Assembly (NCBI GenBank): GCA_964404765.1 | Contig: CAYOLL010000191.1 | Coordinates: 1-11,079 of the forward strand | Direction of reading: 5' to 3' | DNA: 11,079 nt | Source: CAYOLL01 sp964404765 [NCBI: uncultured Gemmatimonadota bacterium] | GTDB lineage: Bacteria > 4572-55 | Shown: positions 1 through 5,334 of the stretch, piece after piece | Layout of the letters: every line of letters starts with the position of its first letter | Position numbering within the stretch: position 1 is the first letter of the stretch | Notes under the pieces: model-generated | The model's input: the letters and a program-made list of their open reading frames with translations, nothing else | The model's database searches: none | What the model was told of the DNA's origin: nothing | Translations under genes and position numbers: made by a program

Positions 1-27
1 GTCATAAGGTTCAAAGGGGTAAGCCAT
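1..27 (-). CDS. 5' end of a minus-strand gene, product unknown (partial)
   Basis: Reading leftwards from an ATG at 27-25, nine codons are visible (MAYPFEPYD) before the window edge. The start is supported by a strong Shine-Dalgarno, GGGAGGA at 38-32 on the minus strand, with five bases between GGAGG and the ATG. A near-consensus promoter, an operator-like dyad and a hairpin with a U-run lie just upstream on the same strand and point the same way. Nine residues are too few to assign a family, and no function is proposed. The gene is divergent from the truncated flavoprotein to its right. Confidence 0.55.
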
Positions 28-30
28 CGG

Positions 31-38
31 GTCCTCCC
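31..38 (-). promoter_or_regulatory. Strong Shine-Dalgarno for the partial minus-strand gene
   Basis: The minus strand reads GGGAGGAC from 38 to 31, closely complementary to the 16S rRNA 3' end and correctly spaced from the ATG at 27. It decides the start codon of the partial gene. Confidence 0.6.
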
Positions 39-49
39 AAGTCGGCGAC

Positions 50-77
50 AAAAAACCCCTCACCTAATAGGTGAAGG
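50..77 (-). terminator. Terminator-like hairpin in the leader of the partial gene
   Basis: On the minus strand CCTTCACCT (77-69) pairs with AGGTGAGGG (65-57) around a 3-base ATT loop. This gives nine base pairs, one of them G-U. A G and then six T follow (55-50), which has the form of an intrinsic terminator. It lies between the promoter at 102-130 and the ribosome binding site at 31-38, so a transcript from that promoter must pass it before reaching the gene. It could be an attenuator, or a palindromic repeat that only resembles one. Confidence 0.5.
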
Positions 78-78
78 C

Positions 79-99
79 AGCTTCATAAATAGTGAAGCT
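79..99 (-). promoter_or_regulatory. Operator-like dyad over the predicted transcription start
   Basis: AGCTTCA and TGAAGCT form a perfect 7-bp inverted repeat with a 7-base spacer. The predicted start for the promoter at 102-130 (near position 95) falls inside it, a common place for a repressor operator. As RNA the 3' half (TGAAG) could instead pair with the CTTCA of the downstream terminator stem and act as an anti-terminator. Only the symmetry is seen; both roles are inferred. Confidence 0.35.
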
Positions 100-101
100 T
101 A

Positions 102-130
102 AATATATAATAAATATGCACTTATGTCAA
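102..130 (-). promoter_or_regulatory. Sigma70-type promoter for the partial minus-strand gene
   Basis: The minus strand carries TTGACA (130-125), a 17-base spacer (124-108) and TATATT (107-102). The -35 box is perfect, the spacing ideal, and the -10 box matches the consensus at five of six positions. The predicted start is near 95, giving a leader of about 68 bases before the ATG at 27. The same box pair and spacing recur in front of ubiE. Confidence 0.65.
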
Positions 131-200
131 TAATTTTTTTAAAAATCGCTCAATTTAGGTTTAAACAAGTAGTTCCAAGCAAATCCCCACGCGAGACGAA

Positions 201-932
201 GTGATTAGCTATTTCCAGTACATCACCGGGTTGTATAATTTGTCTGTAAATCTTGGCGAAATCGTAACGAAGATCGAAAAGCAGCATAATTATTTTGCCA
301 TTACGACTACCAAAGCGGCGTATTATGCGGCCAATGTGGTTGTCGGGACCGGATATTTTGATAATCCAAAAACTTTTCAGGCGCCGGGCAGTGAAGCTCC
401 AAAAGTCTTACGGAATTACTCGGAGCCCATTGCGTTTTACAAGCGAGACGTGGCGGTCATCGGCGGCGGGACTTCGGCCATAGAAGCGGCGGTTGATTTG
501 AGCGCCCACGGCGCAAACGTGACGATTGTGGTTCGCGATCAAGGACTCAAGACCTTGTATAAAACGCATGAGCAGACAATTCGTGATCTGATCGCCCGCG
601 GTCGAATAAGGGCCTTTTTTGAAACTGAAGTCATGGCAATTAAGGATTATTCCATTTTGCTGAGAAGCAAACATAATGGAGAGTTTGAGCTTAAGAACGA
701 TTTTGTATTCCCGCTGATTGGGTATACGGCAAAAATGGATCTGCTTAAAATGGCCGGTGTCAAAACCGACCTTACCTGCCAAAGTCCGCTATTTAACTTT
801 GACACCATGGAGACAAACATTGCCGGCCTTTTTGTTGCCGGAACAACGGCAGCCGGTAATGTTACGGATCGAATTTTTATTAAAGATATGGCCGGCCATG
901 CGAAGCGAATTATCAGAGCGATTTTAGCCTGA
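201..932 (+). pseudogene. N-terminally truncated YpdA-like FAD/NAD(P)H oxidoreductase
   Basis: From GTG at 201 the frame encodes 243 residues that match the central and C-terminal parts of YpdA-type flavoproteins (family known for bacillithiol-disulfide reductases, about 320 residues). A second Rossmann motif, VAVIGGGTSA, lies near residues 84-93 for NAD(P)H. The C-terminal FAD-contact segment GLFVAGTTAAGNVTDRIFI lies near 210-228. There is no CxxC pair, so it is not a classical thioredoxin reductase. Family resemblance continues upstream of the GTG (IPTRDEV, from about 183), but this frame meets a stop at 162-164, and the N-terminal GxGxxG FAD motif (about 85-95 residues) is absent. A different frame over 121-180 reads LKIAQFRFKQVVPSK, which might be more of the gene after a frameshift; this is weak. 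No good ribosome binding site precedes 201. A degraded gene is most likely; a sequencing or assembly error at the 5' end is the alternative. Confidence 0.7.
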
Positions 933-1073
933 AATGTGAACTCTTAATGAGCGATGTCTGCAATTAAAGCCAGCCATGATCGATAATACGACAAAGAAGC
1001 GGCATAGTTTGTTTTTGAAGGTGAGCGCTTAACCCCGACAATTCTTCCGTAACGATTCCTTTCTCGAAATTTT

Positions 1074-1218
1074 ACTTCGCCACCACGCCGATTTGATAGC
1101 CGAAGCCATTCAAAACAGGTTAATCTTGTTCAACGCCCTGCAAAATCAATCTCAGCGCGGTTTCCTTAATTTCCGTTATGTTAATTTTGCCGGTGACACC
1201 GGGGCAGGAAAGAACCAT
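1074..1218 (-). pseudogene. Possible coding relic, interrupted by one stop
   Basis: From ATG at 1218 the minus strand reads 32 residues (beginning MVLSCPGVTGKINITEIKET) to TAA at 1122-1120. The same frame then continues as PVLNGFGYQIGVVAK to a second TAA at 1076-1074. The amphipathic character and the continuation of one frame past the stop suggest the eroded C-terminus of a gene. I do not recognise the family and see no ribosome binding site. The ATG lies at the edge of a palindromic repeat. It may be chance. Confidence 0.2.
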
Positions 1219-1346
1219 ACAGCCCCGTCGGGGCGACCCGTTTAATGGTTATGAGTTATGATTTTTCTTCCGCCTCACAGGCCGCCCCGATGGGGCTAAT
1301 TCGGGTGTGGTTCGCTTTCTACAAACGGGTCGCCCTTACAGGGCTT
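1219..1346. repeat. Palindromic repeat cluster, AGCCCC-GGGGCGACC family, three copies
   Basis: Copy A (1219-1244, +) contains AGCCCCGTCGGGGCGACCCG. Copy B (1280-1297, inverted) matches 16 of 18 core bases. Copy C (1321-1346, inverted) reads on the minus strand AGCCCTGTAAGGGCGACCCG followed by TTTGT. Each copy is self-complementary around its centre, and A and C also form a long imperfect inverted pair enclosing B. The arrangement resembles REP/BIME-type elements. No coding capacity is present. Confidence 0.75.
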
Positions 1347-1444
1347 AAGAACAGGGCAATCGTCCAAATGCGAAAGTTATTTAGTACACAATCCTTAGTG
1401 AACCAAAACCAAAATAAGAAGTAGCGTGGTGTGTGGTTGAACAG

Positions 1445-1514
1445 CACCGCGTTAGCGGTGGGATGTTTATAGCAAAATGTTGAAATACGAGTGACGCAAA
1501 CCGCGTTAGCGGTT
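1445..1514 (+). repeat. Two direct copies of an ACCGCGTTAGCGGT palindrome
   Basis: CACCGCGTTAGCGGTG (1445-1460) and AACCGCGTTAGCGGTT (1499-1514) share a 14-base core that folds into a hairpin with a 4-base loop. The outermost base pair differs between copies as C-G versus A-T, so pairing is kept while the bases change. The copies are in the same orientation, 38 bases apart. There is no U-run, so they are not ordinary intrinsic terminators. Confidence 0.7.
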
Positions 1515-1617
1515 CAATGTTGCCGTGCTATCCAGAGCAGAGAACAAGCGGTAAATACGAGGTTTAGGAACGTCGATAAAATAAGTTGGGTTTTGGAATA
1601 AATGCGCCGGGTTTTGT

Positions 1618-1701
1618 GACCCTAAGGGTTTTGCTTTTTAACCCTTAGGGTCTGGCCTCTCGGAACAAACCCTAAGGGTTGAAGAGCAAAACCCTTAGGG
1701 T
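1618..1701. repeat. Two opposed copies of a hairpin unit built on ACCCTAAGGGTT
   Basis: Unit 1 (1618-1652) has 13-bp arms, GACCCTAAGGGTT (1618-1630) and its complement (1640-1652), around the loop TTGCTTTTT. Unit 2 (1669-1701) has 12-bp arms (1669-1680 and 1690-1701) around the loop GAAGAGCAA. Read on the minus strand, the unit 2 loop is TTGCTCTTC, two bases different from unit 1. The second hairpin is therefore an inverted copy of the whole first unit, and each arm core is itself palindromic. A worn copy of the family occurs at 4343-4384. Confidence 0.8.
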
Positions 1702-1807
1702 GAACTTACCCAAAGTTATTAAATTGGCGTTCCTTAGTTTTTAAAGCAGAACAGAGCCAGAACCGACCCGGCGGCAAGATTCAACCGGGCCGGCCATAGG
1801 CCCGATT

Positions 1808-2935
1808 TTAAGAAAGTCCCAAATTGGTTTCTTTAATGATATAGTCAACAACAGCTTTGAGATCGTTGGTCTTACGCCAGACTTGCAGTTGGCGATCTGC
1901 GCCGGTGCCGGTCTGAAATATTTTTTGAATATAATTGATCTCCTCGCGACTGCCCAAATCGTCGACTACGTCATCCACAAACTCCAGCAATTCATTGACC
2001 AGGTCCCGCACCGGCACTTCGATCTGCTTGCCAAAGTCTATCAACTTGCCGTCGATACCGTAGCGGCAGGCACGCCATTTGTTTTCCATAATCAGCGCCC
2101 GGCGATAGAGGCGGAAGCCCAGATTTTGCTTGATTAGCTTATAAAGCTTGGCCGTAATCGCCTGAAAAAGCGCCGTCAACGCGACAACTTCATCTATGCG
2201 CATCACAATATCGCAAATTCGATATTCAATCGTATTAAACTGCGGATGCAGCCGAATGTCCCACCAGATTTTTTTGGCGTTATCAATGCAGTTGGTTTTA
2301 ACCAATAGATTAACAAAATTATCGTACTCATCAATGCTGTTGAAATACTCTGGAATACCGGTGCGCGGAAAACGATCAAAAACTTTGCTGCGATACGACT
2401 TAAGGCCGGTTTCGTGACCAAGCCAGAACGGCGAGTTGGTCGACAGCGCAAAGACGTGCGGGGCAAAATAGCGTGCGGCGTTCAGAATTTGCAACCCGGT
2501 TTCGCGGTCTTCCAGGCCCACATGCACATGCAAACCGAAGATCAAATTTGCCCGGGCAACCATCTGCATATCTTCCACCAGGGTGTGATAGCGAGGATGA
2601 TCGGTTATTTTTTGATCCTGCCAGTGCGAGAACGGGTGGGTGCCGGAAGCCGCTATTTTATAGCCGCGCCGTCCTGCCAGTTCTGCCAGTTGCGAGCGTA
2701 GCTTGGTAATATCGGTCCGCACTTCGCCAATGTTAGCGCAGATTTTGGTGCCGAGCTCAGCGACAGACTGATGCATTTCCGCTTTTACATGCTCGTGTAA
2801 TACAAGCTTTCCTTCCTCTAAGATTTCGGTAATAAACGACGTCAGTTCGCGTGTTTCGGGATCGATGATCTGAAATTCTTCCTCAACACCAAGGGTAAAT
2901 ATTTCCGGACGAACAGCGGAGATTGAAAATCCCAT
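1808..2935 (-). CDS. GCS2-family carboxylate-amine ligase (YbdK-like glutamate-cysteine ligase 2)
   Basis: The 375-residue product has the length and motifs of the YbdK/GCS2 family (COG2170), ATP-dependent enzymes that join an amino group to a glutamate-like carboxylate and have weak gamma-glutamylcysteine synthetase activity in E. coli. Visible signatures are TLGVEEEFQIIDPETREL (14-31, acidic residues that bind metal and nucleotide in the glutamine-synthetase-like fold), AASGTHPFSHW (95-105), GLHVHVG (134-140) and an NSPFWLGHETGLKSYRS segment near 168-184. The start at 2935 is supported by AGAGGTG five to six bases upstream. No signal peptide or membrane segment is seen, so it is cytosolic. 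The gene follows an ATP-grasp gene on the same strand after 94 bases that include a strong hairpin. The pairing suggests joint synthesis of a peptide-like compound. The true substrates cannot be read from the sequence. Confidence 0.9.
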   Translation of the reverse strand: MGFSISAVRPEIFTLGVEEEFQIIDPETRELTSFITEILEEGKLVLHEHVKAEMHQSVAELGTKICANIGEVRTDITKLRSQLAELAGRRGYKIAASGTHPFSHWQDQKITDHPRYHTLVEDMQMVARANLIFGLHVHVGLEDRETGLQILNAARYFAPHVFALSTNSPFWLGHETGLKSYRSKVFDRFPRTGIPEYFNSIDEYDNFVNLLVKTNCIDNAKKIWWDIRLHPQFNTIEYRICDIVMRIDEVVALTALFQAITAKLYKLIKQNLGFRLYRRALIMENKWRACRYGIDGKLIDFGKQIEVPVRDLVNELLEFVDDVVDDLGSREEINYIQKIFQTGTGADRQLQVWRKTNDLKAVVDYIIKETNLGLS

Positions 2936-2962
2936 GATTCACCTCTCAAATTTTGGGGGTTA

Positions 2963-3006
2963 AAAAAGGAAAGACCTAACAAGTCAAAAACGACCTGTCA
3001 GGTCTA
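2963..3006 (-). terminator. Strong hairpin with T-rich tail between the two ligase genes
   Basis: On the minus strand the arms 3006-2993 and 2986-2973 pair along all 14 positions (two of them G-U) around the loop GTTTTT. TTCCTTTTTT (2972-2963) follows. The form fits an intrinsic terminator or attenuator at the end of the ATP-grasp gene, 24 bases after its stop. The right arm contains GACCTGTCAGGTC, itself a palindrome, so the element also belongs with the palindromic repeats of this window. It would reduce but need not abolish read-through into the GCS2 gene; no separate promoter for that gene is obvious in the 28 bases left. Confidence 0.6.
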
Positions 3007-3029
3007 ACTTGTGATGGGCAAAAAAGATA

Positions 3030-4082
3030 TTACTTCTTCTTTGCGGCTGCCTTTTTTGGTGCGGCGGCTTTTTTGGCCGGAGCAGCATTTTTGACGGGGC
3101 CGCCTAATACGATTCCGGTGTCCGGGGCAGAAATCGCCTTCATCTGAGCAGCCTGTTGGATGAAAGTACCCCAGCGCAGGTTCATCTGGCCGTCTTTGTG
3201 GGCTTTGGCTTTGCGGATAGCCATGTTGGCGGCGGCTTCGACAATCCATTCAAAATTCGGCTCGGTGACCGAGTTACGGTCAGCGTCCGGGGCCGGATTG
3301 CAGAAGTCGATAGCATACGGTACGCCGTTGCGCATTGCCAACTCGACGGTATTAAAATCATAACCCAGTCCCAAATTCAGACGAAGAACAGCGTCTTTCA
3401 ACATACTAAGCTGCGGTTCGGGAATCGGCTGCGGATCACGCACATAACGCAGATGGTGCGGCTGCTTCGGGGCATAGCGCATAATGTGAATATCCTGGCA
3501 ATCGAGGCAGTAGCAGCGGAAGTATTCGTCAAACTCGACTTCTTCCTGCAGCATCATGACCAGGGTGCCGGTTTCGTTGTAGGCTTCCCACAAGTCGCGC
3601 GCGCTTTCCACTCGGTAAACATTCTTCCAGCCGCCGCCGGCAAACGGCTTAAAGTAGGCCGGAAAGCCAACATAGTTAAAAATAGCGTCCCAATCCAGCG
3701 GAAAAGCCAGGTTGCGCATGGATTTGGCGTTTGTGTCCGGTGGATGCTGATTGGACGGCAGAATAACCGTTTTCGGCACCGCAACGCCGATTTGCTCGGC
3801 CAGGCAGTTATTGAAAAACTTGTCATCGGCTGACCACCAAAACGGATTGTTTAAGACTGCGGTACCGTGACCGGCAGCAATTTTCAGCATCGCGCGGTAG
3901 AACGGAATGTCCTGCGAAATGCGGTCAATGATGACGGCATAGTCGAGTCCGCCCGACTGCTGCACTTTGTCAACCCGAACAAATTCGGCCATTACTCCGG
4001 GGACATTTTTGGAGTTTACGCGCTCCACAAATGCCTGCGGAAATGTGTCCTCTTGTCCGAAGAGAATTCCAATCTTCTTCAT
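3030..4082 (-). CDS. ATP-grasp domain protein with a Lys/Ala-rich C-terminal tail
   Basis: The product is 350 residues from the ATG at 4082, chosen because AAGGGGAGA lies eight bases upstream; a longer frame to 4139 lacks such a site. The N-terminus (MKKIGILFGQEDTFPQAFVE) is a pre-ATP-grasp fold. NNPFWWSADDKFF (78-90), FPAYFKPFAGGGWKNVYRV (140-158, nucleotide-binding lysine and glycine-rich loop), LQEEVEF near 176 and the ELAMRN...AIDFCNP segment near 265-283 (metal-ligand E, D and N) follow in ATP-grasp order. Such enzymes activate a carboxylate as acyl phosphate and join it to an amine or thiol. The specific reaction is unknown; this is not a recognisable glutathione synthetase or RimK. The last 20 residues, ending in AAAPKKAAAKKK, form a basic, repetitive, histone-H1-like tail that looks added to the enzyme core. 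It is first in a likely two-gene unit with the GCS2 ligase. Confidence 0.85.
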   Translation of the reverse strand: MKKIGILFGQEDTFPQAFVERVNSKNVPGVMAEFVRVDKVQQSGGLDYAVIIDRISQDIPFYRAMLKIAAGHGTAVLNNPFWWSADDKFFNNCLAEQIGVAVPKTVILPSNQHPPDTNAKSMRNLAFPLDWDAIFNYVGFPAYFKPFAGGGWKNVYRVESARDLWEAYNETGTLVMMLQEEVEFDEYFRCYCLDCQDIHIMRYAPKQPHHLRYVRDPQPIPEPQLSMLKDAVLRLNLGLGYDFNTVELAMRNGVPYAIDFCNPAPDADRNSVTEPNFEWIVEAAANMAIRKAKAHKDGQMNLRWGTFIQQAAQMKAISAPDTGIVLGGPVKNAAPAKKAAAPKKAAAKKK

Positions 4083-4193
4083 AAGAAGTGTCTCCCCTTT
4101 TTGAGAGTTAAAGTTTTGAAAAAAGGAAAATGTAAACAAGTAAAACGGTTAGTCAATTTGCACAGGAAATTTTACTGAATAAAGACACCGCTT

Positions 4194-4222
4194 GTTATAT
4201 CAAATTTTTTGCTGTCACGCAA
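4194..4222 (-). promoter_or_regulatory. Candidate promoter for the ATP-grasp/GCS2 unit
   Basis: The minus strand has TTGCGT (4222-4217), a 17-base spacer and TATAAC (4199-4194), about 110 bases before the ATP-grasp ATG. A second candidate closer in is TTGACT (4156-4151), a 16-base spacer and TACATT (4134-4129). Either or both could serve; sequence alone does not decide. Confidence 0.4.
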
Positions 4223-4342
4223 GTATTTTTTTAGCTTTTAAGGGAATGCCGACAATATTTTTATGATTCTTTTCGTATCAGCGCTGGATTTTCAAGGCGA
4301 TTCAGACATTAGCGCGTAATTTCCGGACTTTCCAAATGCGTT

Positions 4343-4384
4343 GACCTAAGGGTTTTCCGTAAGTAGCGGCAAACTCTTAGGGTC
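4343..4384. repeat. Degenerate copy of the ACCCTAAGGGTT hairpin repeat
   Basis: GACCTAAGGGTTTT (4343-4356) faces AAACTCTTAGGGTC (4371-4384), about 15 bases apart. Compared with the intact units at 1618-1701 the left arm has lost one C, the right arm carries one substitution and the loop is longer. It is therefore an eroded member of the same family, between two divergent promoters. Confidence 0.6.
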
Positions 4385-4500
4385 GCCAAAAGTCCAATTC
4401 ACAGTATAGATTTATGTGGCAGCCATCTAAGGAGCAAACTCCAAATTTCAAAATTTTTTGAAACTTGAAAAATTTAAAGCGGTATTGAACCGATATGCAA

Positions 4501-4529
4501 TTGACAAATAATAAGCCGCCGTCTATATT
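4501..4529 (+). promoter_or_regulatory. Sigma70-type promoter of ubiE-menF
   Basis: TTGACA (4501-4506), a 17-base spacer (4507-4523) and TATATT (4524-4529) form a near-ideal promoter. Transcription is predicted to start near 4536, leaving a leader of about 42 bases. AT-rich sequence at 4440-4480 lies upstream of the -35 box. No activator or repressor site is evident, which suggests constitutive expression. Confidence 0.7.
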
Positions 4530-4577
4530 TGGCGCTTCCAAAAAATTAAATGATAATGTTAAATTTGGGTAACTGGC

Positions 4578-5303
4578 ATGAATGCATCGGAAAAAACGGT
4601 AGAACCGTCTCGCACGGAAGTTTGGCGCATGTTTGATCGCATTGCGCCACGTTATGACCTGTTAAATCGCCTTTTGTCATTTCGTCAGGATGTCATCTGG
4701 CGCCGGCGCATGGCCCGGTATATCGGAAATGCCCCTCAGCAGCGCTTGCTGGATTTGGCGACGGGCACTGCCGATCAGTTAATCGCCCTGATGCAGGCAA
4801 GCGACAAGATCGTGTCGGCGGTCGGTACCGATATGGCTAAAGAGATGCTGGCTTTTGGCGAACAAAAAATTCATCGCGAAAAATTGGATCTGCGCGCCCG
4901 ATTAGAAGTGGGCGACGCTACCGAGATAAAGTTTGCAGATAGCAGCTTCGATCTCATTACGATTTCTTTTGGCATTCGCAATGTGATTGACGTGAACAAG
5001 GCTTTACAGGAAATGCGACGCGTTTTAAAACCGGGCGGGCGGGTATTGATTTTAGAGTTTTCGCTGCCGAAAAATAAACTGTTTCGATCTCTGTATTTAT
5101 TCTACTTTCGACGTGTATTGCCACGATTGGGCGGGTTGATTTCCGGTGATTCCTATGCGTATCGCTATCTTAATCAGACTGTGGAGACTTTTCCTTATGG
5201 CGCAGCTTTTTGCGATATCATGGCGAAAGCCGGTTTTGTCAATCCAGTCAGCCATCCTTTAACATTCGGCATCGCCACAATTTATCAGGGCGATAAGCTG
5301 TGA
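4578..5303 (+). CDS. ubiE: Demethylmenaquinone/ubiquinone C-methyltransferase UbiE/MenG
   Basis: This 241-residue SAM-dependent methyltransferase adds the ring methyl group that turns demethylmenaquinone into menaquinone. Family features in order are RMFDRIAPRYDLLNRLLSF (17-35, UbiE N-terminal signature), LLDLATGTAD (57-66, SAM-binding motif I), the acidic loop GTD (83-85), FDLITISFGIRNVID (124-138, UbiE signature) and RRVLKPGGRVLILEFSLP (147-164, motif III region). Length is typical. The ATG at 4578 is the first start in frame after the promoter at 4501-4529; its Shine-Dalgarno is poor (GGGTAA). menF follows after 31 bases on the same strand, which argues that the natural substrate is demethylmenaquinone, so menG would be an equally good name. 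The protein is cytosolic or membrane-peripheral. Confidence 0.93.
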   Translation: MNASEKTVEPSRTEVWRMFDRIAPRYDLLNRLLSFRQDVIWRRRMARYIGNAPQQRLLDLATGTADQLIALMQASDKIVSAVGTDMAKEMLAFGEQKIHREKLDLRARLEVGDATEIKFADSSFDLITISFGIRNVIDVNKALQEMRRVLKPGGRVLILEFSLPKNKLFRSLYLFYFRRVLPRLGGLISGDSYAYRYLNQTVETFPYGAAFCDIMAKAGFVNPVSHPLTFGIATIYQGDKL

Positions 5304-5334
5304 GCATTAATTATCTAATCCGGCGGTTTAAAAG

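Larger units (their letters stand above)
933..1807. other. Gene-poor region rich in palindromic repeats
   Basis: No open frame here has convincing protein character or a ribosome binding site. The stretch holds three families of palindromic repeats (1219-1346, 1445-1514 and 1618-1701, listed separately) and a possible short coding relic on the minus strand at 1074-1218. It lies between the 3' end of the broken flavoprotein gene and the 3' end of the GCS2 ligase gene, so both neighbours point into it. Such a convergent interval is tolerant of repeat insertion. Apart from the repeats I see nothing functional. Confidence 0.6.
4083..4577. other. Divergent intergenic control region
   Basis: These 495 bases separate the ATP-grasp gene (leftwards) from ubiE (rightwards). 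They are AT-rich and hold candidate promoters for both directions, a worn ACCCTAAGGGTT-family repeat at 4343-4384 and a small AT-rich dyad (TTTCAA/TTGAAA, 4446-4463) upstream of the ubiE promoter. No open frame with coding character is seen. Confidence 0.6.

Noticed and set aside
201-932. Thioredoxin reductase (trxB)
   Set aside because: No CxxC redox pair is present, and the C-terminal segments fit the YpdA group better.
1219-1701. CRISPR array
   Set aside because: The repeats are of several families, short, in mixed orientations and unevenly spaced, with no uniform direct repeat and spacer pattern and no cas gene.
3156-3833. Long plus-strand open frame opposite the ATP-grasp gene
   Set aside because: It is a shadow: the opposite strand has clear ATP-grasp motifs and the plus-strand translation resembles no family and has no ribosome binding site.
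4083-4139. Upstream extension of the ATP-grasp frame to 4139
   Set aside because: The added residues (MFTFSFFQNFNSQ...) are unlike the family and the strong AAGGGGAGA lies before the internal ATG at 4082.
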